From positions 248,001 to 312,000 of the forward strand of contig OZ244038.1 in NCBI GenBank assembly GCA_965215145.1: a stretch of 64,000 bases of DNA, given 5' to 3'. Below the pieces are notes generated by a model that did no database searches, was not told the DNA's origin, and saw only the letters and a program-made list of their open reading frames with translations. Numbering within the stretch: the first letter of the stretch is position 1; every line of letters starts with the position of its first letter. This stretch comes from G965215145 sp965215145. GTDB lineage: Bacteria > Bacteroidota > Rhodothermia > Rhodothermales > JANQRZ01. A program made the translations under genes and the position numbers. Positions 17,861-25,200 of the stretch are shown here, piece after piece.

Positions 17861-18076
17861 TCAGGCCTTCTCCAGCTCGCTCTCCGACTTCAGCACGCGG
17901 TCGCCGTCGTCCTGCTCGATGAGGTAGGCGGGGTTGTCGGCGTCGGCATCGCGGACGACCTCGTTGCCCTTGATGGTGCGGGTGACGCGCTCGGTGAAGC
18001 TCTCCTGGACGGTCCCGGAGGCGGTGCCGCTGCCCCAGTTCCACTTCACGTTGTCGCCTTGGTTGTACTTCGGCAT
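17861..18076 (-). CDS. Small TUDOR-type (HVA1/DUF2945-like) protein
   Basis: 71 aa: begins MPKYNQGDNVKWNWGSGTASG and contains TRTIKGNEVVRDADADNPAYLIEQDDG and VLKSESEL. This is the compact single-domain form of the hypervirulence-associated TUDOR domain family (DUF2945), common in environmental bacteria; its molecular role is unknown. The frame stays open for a long way upstream across porX, but that part is the shadow of porX; the ATG at 18076 gives the full domain. Divergent from porX with a 93-bp spacer. Confidence 0.82.
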   Translation of the reverse strand: MPKYNQGDNVKWNWGSGTASGTVQESFTERVTRTIKGNEVVRDADADNPAYLIEQDDGDRVLKSESELEKA

Positions 18077-18169
18077 GGAGGAGGTGCGTTGGTGAGAGAT
18101 GCCCCCGAGGAACGGCCCCACCCGGCCTCGGTTCTCCCCACGCCGCCCTTCAAACCCCCCACGCTGCTC

Positions 18170-19735
18170 ATGCCCCACATCCTCTGGGCCGACGACGAGA
18201 TCGACCTGCTCAAGCCCCACGTCCTCTTCCTCGAAGCCAAAGGCTACGACGTCGCCACCGTCACCAACGGTGCCGACGCTGTGGAGCAGGTGCGAGACCG
18301 GCGGTTCGACCTCGTCTTCCTCGACGAGCAGATGCCGGGGATGGACGGGCTCGAAACGCTCGGCCAGATCAAGCAGGCCACGCCCGAGACGCCCGTCGTG
18401 ATGATCACGAAGAGCGAGGAGGAGCACCTGATGGAGGACGCCATCGGGCAGCAGATCGCCGACTACCTCATCAAGCCCGTCAACCCGAAGCAGATCCTGC
18501 TGACCTGCAAGCGCCTCCTCGAAGGCGGACGGCTCCGCGACGAGAAGGCGTCGCAGACGTACCTCCAGCGCTTCGGCGAGCTCTCGATGCGGATCGGCGG
18601 CGGGCTCTCGTGGGCCGAGTGGACCGAGGTCTACCAGCAGCTCGTCCGCTACGGCCTCGAGCTCGACGCCGACGACGGCGCGCGGCAGATTCTGGAGGAC
18701 CAGTACCGCGACGCCAACCGGGCATTCGGGCGGTTCGTGGAGGACGAGTACGCCGGGTGGATCGCAGCCGCGCAGGCCGGCGAGGCGCCGACCGCGGAGC
18801 GCCCCCCGCTCTCCCACGAGGTCGTCCCCCGCTGGGTCCTCCCCCGCCTCGACGACGGCAAGCCGGTGCTGTTCTTCCTCGTCGACTGCCTCCGCTACGA
18901 CCAGTGGCTGGAGTTCGAGCGCCTGCTGTTCCCCCTCTTCGACGTCCAGAAGGACTGGCACTGCGGCCTGCTCCCGACGGCAACGCCGTACTCGCGGAAC
19001 GCCATCTTCGCCGGCCTCCTCCCCGGCGAGATCGCCACCCGCTACCCGCAGCTCTGGGAGCATGACACCGGCCAGAACGAGGGGTCGCTGAACCAGCACG
19101 AGGAGCAGCTCCTGGCCCACCTCCTCAAGCGCAAGCACAAGCCCGACCTCCGGCTCCGCTACGAGAAGATCGTCTCCACCGACGACGGCCAGCAGATGGC
19201 CGCCGCCGTGACCGACCTCGCCCAGCACGACCTCGCCGCCGTCGTCGTCAACTTCGTCGACATCCTCGCTCACAGCCGCTCCGACTCGTCTGTGCTGAAG
19301 GAGCTGGCGCCGGACGAGCGCGCCTACCGCGCGCTGACGCGGACGTGGTTCGAGCACTCGTGGCTGCTCCGGGCCTTCGAGGAGCTGGCCCGGCAGGACG
19401 TCACCATCGTGCTCACCACCGACCACGGCGCCGTCCGCGCCCTCCGCCCCACCAAGGTCATCGGCGACCGCGACACCTCGACGAGCCTCCGCTACAAGCA
19501 CGGCAAGAACCTCAAGGCCGAGGCGAAGGACGCCATCTTCGTCAAGGACCCGGAGGCGTTCGGGCTGCCACGGACGGGGCTGAACGAGAACTACATCTTC
19601 GCCAAGGAGGACTTCTACTTCGTCTACCCGACGAACTACCACCGCTACACCAACCAGTACATGGACACCTTCCAGCACGGCGGCGCGTCGCTGGAGGAGA
19701 TGCTGCTGCCGGTGGTGACGCTGCGGCCCCGATGA
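18170..19735 (+). CDS. porX: PorX, response regulator with PglZ-type phosphatase domain (T9SS regulator)
   Basis: 521 aa. The receiver domain (1-115) has the acidic pair D8-D9 in WADDE, phospho-acceptor D52 in VFLDEQMPGMDG, T80 and K102 in IKPV. The C-terminal part (about 215-521) is a PglZ/alkaline-phosphatase-like domain with FFLVDCLRYDQW (D240), PTATPYSRNAIF (about 270-281), VVVNFVDILAHSRSD, LTTDHGAVR and YKHGKN. This architecture defines PorX, which with the PorY kinase controls T9SS genes and has phosphodiesterase activity on oligonucleotides in Porphyromonas. The many T9SS substrates in the window support the call. The ATG at 18170 starts the receiver domain directly; no PorY-like kinase is present. 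Confidence 0.93.
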   Translation: MPHILWADDEIDLLKPHVLFLEAKGYDVATVTNGADAVEQVRDRRFDLVFLDEQMPGMDGLETLGQIKQATPETPVVMITKSEEEHLMEDAIGQQIADYLIKPVNPKQILLTCKRLLEGGRLRDEKASQTYLQRFGELSMRIGGGLSWAEWTEVYQQLVRYGLELDADDGARQILEDQYRDANRAFGRFVEDEYAGWIAAAQAGEAPTAERPPLSHEVVPRWVLPRLDDGKPVLFFLVDCLRYDQWLEFERLLFPLFDVQKDWHCGLLPTATPYSRNAIFAGLLPGEIATRYPQLWEHDTGQNEGSLNQHEEQLLAHLLKRKHKPDLRLRYEKIVSTDDGQQMAAAVTDLAQHDLAAVVVNFVDILAHSRSDSSVLKELAPDERAYRALTRTWFEHSWLLRAFEELARQDVTIVLTTDHGAVRALRPTKVIGDRDTSTSLRYKHGKNLKAEAKDAIFVKDPEAFGLPRTGLNENYIFAKEDFYFVYPTNYHRYTNQYMDTFQHGGASLEEMLLPVVTLRPR

Positions 19736-19860
19736 CGGCGGACAGGAAACGGGGGATGGGAAACGGAGGACGAAGCGAGCGGACCCGCGTAGGTTGCGAT
19801 GCACTCGAAGAGCCCTTACGTCGTGCGAACGGAAGCACCCCTAGCCTCACGAGGTTCACC

Positions 19861-20355
19861 ATGCCGAAGACACTCCAACTCCTCCTCGTCATTGCACTCT
19901 TCTGCCCTCCGGCCTTTGCTCAGCAGACCGACTTCACCGAAGAGGAGCGCGAGCAGGGTGCACAGATGCTCATCGAGAAGGGCGTCCTCCCTGAGGACTG
20001 GGGGTCTCTGCTCCCGGCAGACTCTCTGGGCCTGAACGCCTACTTCTCGCCGAAGCGCGCTCACCGTGTCCGCATCTCGTCGAGTCAGGGCGTCGTCTCT
20101 GTTCTAGAGGTGCCACGGGGTACGTGGCTGAACGTGCAGGCCGACCAGGAAGTCAACGCTGGATGGCAAGCGAGAGCGAATACAACTGTGGGGCCGCCGG
20201 TCTTCCGCGGAGACGTCGCCCTCCGCACGCGGCGGGCTGATGAGGTTGAGGAGTCCGATGGGAGCGCCCTCTTTGCCGTCATGGCACGGTCTCCGGTGGA
20301 AGTGATGCTCCGGGATGTCGTGGTGGAGGTAAAGGCTGTAAAGCTAGAGGAGTAG
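19861..20355 (+). CDS. Secreted protein of unknown function
   Basis: 164 aa. Signal peptide 1-20 (LFCPPAFA|QQ). The mature protein has no family I recognise. It contains an acidic helix (DFTEEEREQGAQMLIEKG), a segment AHRVRISSSQGVVSVLEVPRGTWLNVQAD and a C-terminal strand-rich region ending EVKAVKLEE. It lacks a T9SS sorting domain, so it is probably periplasmic. Base composition is slightly less GC-rich than its neighbours. It stands alone after porX with a 125-bp gap that includes a purine-rich simple stretch. Confidence 0.65.
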   Translation: MPKTLQLLLVIALFCPPAFAQQTDFTEEEREQGAQMLIEKGVLPEDWGSLLPADSLGLNAYFSPKRAHRVRISSSQGVVSVLEVPRGTWLNVQADQEVNAGWQARANTTVGPPVFRGDVALRTRRADEVEESDGSALFAVMARSPVEVMLRDVVVEVKAVKLEE

Positions 20356-20422
20356 CGATGGGTGACGGCAGGCATAGCTGAGCCGGCCGGCGCGGTGGCC
20401 ATGTTCTGTAGAGACGCCGGCC

Positions 20423-20430
20423 TACATTGA
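20423..20430 (+). promoter_or_regulatory. Candidate -7 promoter element TACATTGA
   Basis: TAnnTTGA element 26 nt before the ferredoxin-NADP reductase start codon. Confidence 0.4.
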
Positions 20431-20455
20431 ATGCTCTGGTCCACCCGCTCTGCCC

Positions 20456-21334
20456 ATGTCGCCGCCGAAGGGCTACCTCCCCGCCCGGATCGCCCTCCGC
20501 GACAACTTCGCCGAGGACCTCGCGCGGTTCGTCCTCCAGCCGAGCGAGCCGCTCGCGTTCGTGCCGGGGCAGTACGCGACGCTGGCGCTGGAGGCCGGCG
20601 GGGCTTGGGTGAAGCGGGCCTATTCGATTGCCAGCGCGCCGCATGAGGAGGGGCTGGAGTTCTACGTCGAGCGCGTGGAGGAGGGCGCACTGACGCCGCG
20701 GCTGTGGGACCTCGCCGAGGGCGGCACCGTCTGGGTCCGCCCCCGCGCCGCCGGCCACTTCGTGCTCGACGCCGCGCGGCGCGGGCACGTCATGGCCGCT
20801 ACCGTTACCGGCCTCGCCCCCTTCCTCTCGATGGCGAGGCACCAGCAGTACGCGCTCGCCACCGGCGCCCTCGCCGAGCCGCACCGGCTCCTCATCCTCC
20901 ACGGCGCCAGCCGCAGCGCGGAGCTCGGCCCGTACCGGGAGGAGCTGGAAACGCTCGCCGCCGGAGCCGACTGGCTCGACTACATCCCCACCATCAGCCG
21001 CCCGTGGGCCGAGCCGGCGTGGACGGGCGAGGCGGGGCGGGTCGAGGACGTGCTGCGCAAGCACGCCGACCGGCTCGGGCTCCGGGGGGAAGGCGTGGCG
21101 GGCTACGCCTGCGGCAACCCGCAGATGATCGACAAGGCGAAGGGCATCTTCGCCCGTGCCGGGTTCGTCGAGGACGCCATCCACGAGGAGAAGTACTTCA
21201 CCACCGCTGCCGACGCGCCGGCGGGGACGGTACAGGCAGCGGCCCCACCTGGTCCGAAGGGGCCGTCGCGGCGTATGCCGAAGCGACCTGGCAGCGTCCG
21301 GCTAAAAACGGTGAAGCGTCCGCCCTCATCGTGA
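20456..21334 (+). CDS. Ferredoxin--NADP(+) reductase-like flavoprotein
   Basis: 292 aa. FAD-binding FVPGQYATL then RAYSIAS (54-60), a VRPRAAGHFVLD strand, the NADP domain start (TVTGLAPFLSMARH, 117-129), LHGASRSAELGPYREEL, VAGYACGNPQMID and the C-terminal EEKYFTT. These are the landmarks of the bacterial Fpr-type ferredoxin/flavodoxin-NADP reductases. The nucleotide motif reads VTGLAPF rather than the common GTGIAPF. A roughly 45-residue Pro/Lys-rich tail follows the usual aromatic end and may be disordered. It could reduce the 7Fe ferredoxin encoded at 510-875 (inference). Confidence 0.87.
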   Translation: MSPPKGYLPARIALRDNFAEDLARFVLQPSEPLAFVPGQYATLALEAGGAWVKRAYSIASAPHEEGLEFYVERVEEGALTPRLWDLAEGGTVWVRPRAAGHFVLDAARRGHVMAATVTGLAPFLSMARHQQYALATGALAEPHRLLILHGASRSAELGPYREELETLAAGADWLDYIPTISRPWAEPAWTGEAGRVEDVLRKHADRLGLRGEGVAGYACGNPQMIDKAKGIFARAGFVEDAIHEEKYFTTAADAPAGTVQAAAPPGPKGPSRRMPKRPGSVRLKTVKRPPSS

Positions 21335-21453
21335 GGAGCCCGGGGGCCATGCCGGCGCAGGGGCTTCATGACCTGCCGAGGTCAGGGCAGTCACGAAATT
21401 ATAACGTCGCCCGGACCACTGAGGTATCGGCTGCACGGCAAGATACATTAGCT

Positions 21454-21480
21454 ATCGCACCTGTAAAGTTAGCGCACGTA
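21454..21480 (+). repeat. Left terminal inverted repeat of the transposon
   Basis: Starts ATCGCACCTGTAAAG; 26 of 27 bases match the reverse complement of 24029-24055. Confidence 0.85.
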
Positions 21481-21517
21481 CCGGGCGGGTATGACGCGGG
21501 GTGTCACCCCCTGCCGT

Positions 21518-21525
21518 TATCTTGT
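21518..21525 (+). promoter_or_regulatory. Candidate -7 element TATCTTGT for the transposase
   Basis: TAnnTTGT element 22 nt before the transposase ATG. It overlaps a TGTTGA/TCAACA inverted repeat (21524-21538) that could be an operator. Confidence 0.35.
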
Positions 21526-21546
21526 TGATGTTCAACAGGATGACAC

Positions 21547-22449
21547 ATGGCGAGCCCCAACCTCAGAGAGTTCCTACAGCAGTTCGGCACGACGGAGGGG
21601 TGCCTCCACTTCATCCGCCGTCACCGCTGGCCTGATGGGATCACTTGCAAGAAGTGCGAACGCGTCACGCGGCACCACATGATCCCGGAGCGGAAGTGCT
21701 ACTCCTGTCAGGAGTGCGGGTCCCACGTCCACCCCACGGCGGGCACCATCTTCCACCGCTCCCGCGTCCCGCTGCCGGACTGGTTCTTCGTGATCTGGAA
21801 GTTCTCGAAGACGCGGGCCGGGTTCAGCGCCAAGCAGATTGAGCGCGAGATCGGCGTCAGCTACCCCACCGCGCTCAGGATGTGCAACCTCATCCGCTCC
21901 CGCTTGGGCGAGTCCCCGTCGCTCTCCGGCATAGTCGAGGCCGACGAGTGCTATGTCGGCGGGCGCCCCCGCTACCGTGGCGTCTCGAAGCGCGGCCGGG
22001 GGACCCGGAAGGTGCCCGTCATCGGGGCCGTCGAGCGCGGTGGGAAGGTCTCCGTCAAGGCGGTGAACACCGTGAGCCGTGCGACGGTGCTCCCCTTCCT
22101 CACGGAGCGGATCGAAGAGGGCTCGGAGGTCTACACCGACGAACTCAACGTCTACGACGTGCTGCCCGATCACGGGTACGCTCACGAGGCCGTCAAGCAC
22201 GGCGAGCGGGAGTACGTCCGCTACGAACCGGATGGGCGGACGATCCACACGAACACGCTGGAAGGGTTCTGGAGTTACCCGAAGAGCGCGGTCCTCCGCA
22301 TCCATCGGGGCGTGAGTCGGCGGAAGCTGCAAGGCTACCTCGATGAGCACACCTTCCGGTATAACCACCGGAAGGATGAGGAGGGGATCTTCGGCGCGAT
22401 GCTTACTCGGGTGGCTGATCCGGTTTCGACGCCTGCTCAAGCAGCGTAA
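21547..22449 (+). CDS. IS1595 family (ISXO2-like) transposase
   Basis: 300 aa, full length. The N-terminal part has the typical start (EGCLHFIRRHRWPDGITCKKC) and a zinc-ribbon Cys pattern (CKKC, then CYSCQECG), followed by TAGTIFHRSRVPLPDWFFVIW and a helix-turn-helix region (AKQIEREIGVSYPTALRM). The DDE-type catalytic core shows IVEADECYVGGRPR (first Asp), VYTDELNVYD (second Asp) and HTNTLEGFWSYPK (His/Asn/Glu region). No frameshift or internal stop, so it may be active. Its 3' end overlaps the last passenger gene, on the opposite strand, by 47 bp. Confidence 0.95.
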   Translation: MASPNLREFLQQFGTTEGCLHFIRRHRWPDGITCKKCERVTRHHMIPERKCYSCQECGSHVHPTAGTIFHRSRVPLPDWFFVIWKFSKTRAGFSAKQIEREIGVSYPTALRMCNLIRSRLGESPSLSGIVEADECYVGGRPRYRGVSKRGRGTRKVPVIGAVERGGKVSVKAVNTVSRATVLPFLTERIEEGSEVYTDELNVYDVLPDHGYAHEAVKHGEREYVRYEPDGRTIHTNTLEGFWSYPKSAVLRIHRGVSRRKLQGYLDEHTFRYNHRKDEEGIFGAMLTRVADPVSTPAQAA

Positions 22450-22615
22450 GGAAGTCCTCTCCGCCTTCGTCCTCGCCCTCCTCCATCATGCGCTTGATTG
22501 TCCGTTGGGCAACGAGGGAAAGGTCGGTATCTGGAAACGGCGGGGTGGCTGAGCTTGCATCGGCAGGAACCTCCCGAAGTGCAATCTTCACCGCTCCCTC
22601 TACTTTCTTACTCAT
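22403..22615 (-). CDS. Small acidic protein in transposon cargo (fourth gene)
   Basis: 70 aa from the ATG at 22615, which overlaps the stop of the HicA-like gene (ATGA), implying translational coupling. Begins MSKKVEGAVKIALREV and ends with an acidic, proline-rich tail. The frame is open to 22693, but the overlap start fits operon packing better. No family recognised. Its place directly behind the toxin-like gene suggests a third component or accessory of that module; this is inference only. Confidence 0.55.
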   Translation of the reverse strand: MSKKVEGAVKIALREVPADASSATPPFPDTDLSLVAQRTIKRMMEEGEDEGGEDFLTLLEQASKPDQPPE

Positions 22616-22920
22616 CGCTCTCCTCTTCTTTCTTTGGGAAGAATTTCCATAGCCCTCAGGCGCTCCTTGTACCCCTTCTTGCTTAGTTGGCAATTTACAA
22701 ACTCTAAGAATTCTGTCTTACCTAAGTTAAGCTGTCTTGTCACTTTGCCCACAAGCGGCTTGCCAATCGTCTTGTAATTAGTGCCTGTAGACACCTTTGT
22801 GTGAAAGTATCTCTTGCCCTCGTACTCGTAGTAATAAAATCTATGATCCTGTTTTGAATCTCCTGGGACAAATCCCTTCTTCTTGAGACTCTTCTCGACC
22901 TTACTCCTCTCAAGAGTCAT
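22612..22920 (-). CDS. HicA-like toxin candidate in transposon cargo
   Basis: 102 aa, basic. VEKSLKKKGFVPGDSKQDHRFYYYEYEGKRYFHTKVSTGTNYKTIG has the shape of HicA-type mRNA interferases: a helix, then KKGF, a histidine followed by a three-stranded sheet, and a helix. It continues with PLVGKVTRQLNLGKTEFLEFVNCQLSKKGY, a tail seen in a wider family of small HicA-fold proteins. The histidine in DHRFY would be the catalytic candidate. Clearly more AT-rich than the host genes, in line with horizontal acquisition. It starts 3 bp after the antitoxin-like gene. Family assignment is from pattern, not a search. Confidence 0.6.
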   Translation of the reverse strand: MTLERSKVEKSLKKKGFVPGDSKQDHRFYYYEYEGKRYFHTKVSTGTNYKTIGKPLVGKVTRQLNLGKTEFLEFVNCQLSKKGYKERLRAMEILPKERRGER

Positions 22921-22923
22921 CTG

Positions 22924-23436
22924 TCAGATCAATCTGAAGACGTAGTCTCGGAGATCCTTCATATCCTCTGAGAGAGAATCGAGAGGTGCAGAACTGAGAT
23001 CCGCAGCGAGGTCCACAGCTTCCCTGTACAGATCAGCTTCGGCCTCAGCTAGAGTAAGGCCGAATCCCACGAGCGACCACTTGCTACGCGTGAGATAGTA
23101 TCCCTCTGCATCTACCTCAACATCAAAAGTAACACCACCGATGTCTAGAGACATTTGGGTGTTGTTGCTACTTGGAAGTTGAGCTTCGGAGCGAGCCTCA
23201 TTAGAAGCATCGGGGTGCGCTGGCGAGTAGCTCTCCGCGTCATAGGACGGGAGAACGGGAAGAAACACCGCTAGTAGCTCATTCTGTGGGGGAGCGTAGC
23301 TGTCTGTGTCGCTCCACATTGGCTCAAAGCCTTCCTGTTCTCGGTCGCTCGGATAGCTCTCCTCAAGAGGAAGTGGGGCGGGGTCCTCGTACCGCTCTGG
23401 GAGGGCGGTTGTGCCGGACATGGGGATAGCGCTCAT
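22924..23436 (-). CDS. HicB-like antitoxin candidate with long acidic N-terminus
   Basis: 170 aa. Residues about 96-165 (SLDIGGVTFDVEVDAEGYYLTRSKWSLVGFGLTLAEAEADLYREA, then a helix and LRDYVFRLI) resemble the partial RNase-H fold of HicB antitoxins, including the aromatic YY strand and the G-x-T-x-x-E-A turn. The first 90 residues are acidic, Pro/Ser-rich and probably disordered, which is unusual for HicB. The antitoxin-before-toxin order is the reverse of the classic hicA-hicB layout but is seen in many loci. No DNA-binding domain is obvious. Confidence 0.55.
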   Translation of the reverse strand: MSAIPMSGTTALPERYEDPAPLPLEESYPSDREQEGFEPMWSDTDSYAPPQNELLAVFLPVLPSYDAESYSPAHPDASNEARSEAQLPSSNNTQMSLDIGGVTFDVEVDAEGYYLTRSKWSLVGFGLTLAEAEADLYREAVDLAADLSSAPLDSLSEDMKDLRDYVFRLI

Positions 23437-23447
23437 CGGTGTATCGG

Positions 23448-23846
23448 TTACGATTCTCCGGGGCCTTGCTCACCCTCGGGGTCGTGGGGGCCGTTCATAT
23501 CAATGAATTGCTGCCGGATGACTCTGGCTTGCATCGCCTTCTCCCTCAACCAGCCCGCGAAGCGGAGCGCTGATTCGGGAGTCATAACGAGACTGGCCTG
23601 TACCTCGCGCGTTATGTCCGCTCGCGAAATACGCTGCTCCGACTCCCGGTCCACCCTTACGCTCTCGGCATCGGCCTCGCTGTCGTACGTGAGGTAGTTA
23701 GGAAGAGAGTACCGCTCAACAAAGACGTGGGCTACGATGTTCGAACCGTCAGGGGTCGTCCCACCCCAAGCCCCGTTGACGGCATAGGTAGGCTTGTCCT
23801 TCAGGGCCTCGAAGCCTATGGTGAACTGCTTCTTGTTCTGGCTCAT
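23448..23846 (-). CDS. Protein of unknown function, first gene of transposon cargo
   Basis: 132 aa, no signal peptide. Begins MSQNKKQFTIGFEALKDKPTYAVNGAWGGTTPDG; the C-terminal half REVQASLVMTPESALRFAGWLREKAMQ recalls small proteins of the DUF3467 type (strand ending in MTP, then an amphipathic helix), but this is a weak impression. It ends 11 bp before the antitoxin-like gene and is probably transcribed with it from a promoter near 23940. Confidence 0.55.
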   Translation of the reverse strand: MSQNKKQFTIGFEALKDKPTYAVNGAWGGTTPDGSNIVAHVFVERYSLPNYLTYDSEADAESVRVDRESEQRISRADITREVQASLVMTPESALRFAGWLREKAMQARVIRQQFIDMNGPHDPEGEQGPGES

Positions 23847-23932
23847 GCAGACTCGTTATCGGACGGGAGGGCGCGCCATAAGCACAGACCGCTCCGATGT
23901 CAAGGGGTGTGGATAAAACGGGGGGAAGGCGG

Positions 23933-23940
23933 GGAAAGTA
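23933..23940 (-). promoter_or_regulatory. Candidate -7 element TACTTTCC for the cargo operon (minus strand)
   Basis: TAnnTTCC on the minus strand, 87 nt before the first cargo gene and inside the right end of the transposon. Confidence 0.3.
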
Positions 23941-24028
23941 CGGTGGGCGGTACGGTAGCTTTGGAGCATTCTGTGAAAGGGGCGTGCCCCGGAGGCGACC
24001 CTGACTCCGAAAAGGCGAGCTACGCCAC

Positions 24029-24055
24029 TACGTGCGCTAGCTTTACAGGTGCGAT
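24029..24055 (-). repeat. Right terminal inverted repeat of the transposon
   Basis: Reverse complement matches the left repeat at 26 of 27 positions. Confidence 0.85.
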
Positions 24056-24610
24056 GCAATACGACATCACCCTGCGAACACCACGAGCCAGCCCCAGACC
24101 TTCACGGCGGAGGTTAATGCCACCCTCCCGGATGGCACCGTCTACGGCCCGCTTGAGGGGCCGCAAACGGTGACGCTCGCGCCGAACCGGTCGATCGGCC
24201 CACTCTCCTTCGCGGAGGAGGTACCGGCGGCGGCCCCGTCCGGGGCGTACACCGTCACGCTTGCGCTTTCGAGCGGCGGGGCGGCCTTCGCGTCCGACAG
24301 CTTCACCTTCACGAAGGGCACCGTCGAGGGGGTCGAGGCGACGAGTCTGACGACGGGGGTCGAGGGCGTCTACCCGAACCCGTTCGCCACGGCCGCGACG
24401 ATCCGGTTCACGGTGGGCGAGGCGTCCGAGGTCCGGCTCGCGGTCTACGACGCGCTCGGCCGCGAGGTCGCCGTCCTTGCTGACGGCACTGTCGAGGCCG
24501 GTACGCACGAAGCGGTCCTCAACGGACGTGATTTCCCGAGCGGGGTCTACGCCTGGCGGCTCATGGCAGGCGGCCGGGTGCAGACGGGGCAGCTCACACT
24601 CGTGAGGTAG
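24056..24610 (+). pseudogene. 3' remnant of a T9SS-secreted protein gene, interrupted by the transposon
   Basis: In the frame of the T9SS domain, coding-like sequence begins right at the transposon edge (HHPANTTSQPQTFTAEVNATLPDG) with no start codon or signal peptide. It carries a beta-sandwich segment (VTLAPNRSIGPLSFAEEVPAAAPSGAY, then TVTLALSSGGAAFASDSF) similar to one in the lipase at 894-3206, and a complete sorting domain (YPNPFATAATIRFTVGEASEVRL to LTLVR). An ATG at 24170 opens 146 codons but would give a protein without an export signal. The missing 5' part is not found left of the transposon, so insertion was accompanied by deletion or rearrangement. Confidence 0.75.
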
Positions 24611-24638
24611 CGATCACTCTCCCCAGGGGTCGGCAGAA

Positions 24639-24664
24639 CGCCCAACTCCCTCGGGCGTTGGGCG
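24639..24664. terminator. Hairpin between the remnant and tsaE
   Basis: CGCCCAAC (24639-24646) pairs perfectly with GTTGGGCG (24657-24664). It lies just before the tsaE start and lacks a U-tract, so it could be a weak terminator or an RNA structure over the start. Confidence 0.3.
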
Positions 24665-24668
24665 CGGC

Positions 24669-25133
24669 ATGACGGACTCCCTCGCCGACCTCCTCCCCAC
24701 CGAGACGGCAGCGCCTGCCGAGACGCTGGCGCTCGGCCGCCGCCTCGCCGCCGCGCTCGGCCCCGGCGGCGTGGTCGCGCTCTACGGCGACCTCGGCGCG
24801 GGGAAGACCCACCTTGTCAAGGGGATCTGCGCCGGGCTCGGCGTGGCGCCGGAGGCCGTTACCTCGCCCACCTTCGCCATCGCGCAGGAGTACGACGGCC
24901 GCACCGAGGAGGGCCATCCACTCCCCCTCTACCACCTCGACGCCTACCGCATCGAGCGCCCCGAGGAGTTCTTCGAGCTGGGCTACGAGCAATATTTCTT
25001 CGGCGACGGCGTCGCGCTCGTCGAGTGGCCCGAGCGGGTTGAGGCGCTGATCCCCGAGGATGCGGTTCGGCTGCGGCTAGTTCATCTCGGTGGGGACCGG
25101 CGAAGGGTTGAGAAGGTGGAGGATCGAGAATAG
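24669..25133 (+). CDS. tsaE: tRNA threonylcarbamoyladenosine biosynthesis ATPase TsaE
   Basis: 154 aa. Walker A GDLGAGKTHLVKG (40-52), then TSPTFAIAQEYDG, PLYHLDAYRIERPEEFFELGYEQYFF and the VALVEWPERV block are the standard TsaE landmarks. TsaE supports the TsaB-TsaD complex that makes t6A37 on ANN-decoding tRNAs. Followed after 67 bp by folC in the same direction. The last 20 residues are charged and non-conserved. Confidence 0.93.
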   Translation: MTDSLADLLPTETAAPAETLALGRRLAAALGPGGVVALYGDLGAGKTHLVKGICAGLGVAPEAVTSPTFAIAQEYDGRTEEGHPLPLYHLDAYRIERPEEFFELGYEQYFFGDGVALVEWPERVEALIPEDAVRLRLVHLGGDRRRVEKVEDRE

Positions 25134-25200
25134 AGAATGGAGGATCGAACGGCCATCCCCCACCGTCCACCTTCTATCCTCTCGCCTCCTATCCCTGCAC

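Larger units (their letters stand above)
21454..24055. mobile_element. IS1595-type transposon with four passenger genes
   Basis: The element is bounded by a 27-bp inverted repeat (21454-21480 and 24029-24055, one mismatch). It contains an intact ISXO2-like transposase on the plus strand and four tightly packed minus-strand genes, two of which look like a toxin-antitoxin pair. Total length about 2.6 kb. The right end falls inside a T9SS-substrate gene that lacks its 5' part. I could not find a clean 8-bp target duplication next to the repeats. Passenger genes are known in some IS1595-family members. Confidence 0.8.

Noticed and set aside
21335..21453. Possible N-terminal half of the disrupted T9SS gene left of the transposon
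   Set aside because: No open frame with a signal peptide or compatible phase; it is the spacer after the ferredoxin-NADP reductase gene.
21443..24066. Target-site duplication of the transposon
   Set aside because: The bases outside the two inverted repeats share only a short ATAC-like similarity, not an 8-bp duplication, so none is claimed.
24170..24610. Functional 146-residue protein from the internal ATG of the T9SS remnant
   Set aside because: It would have a sorting domain but no signal peptide, so it could not reach the T9SS; the frame continues upstream to the transposon edge without a start.
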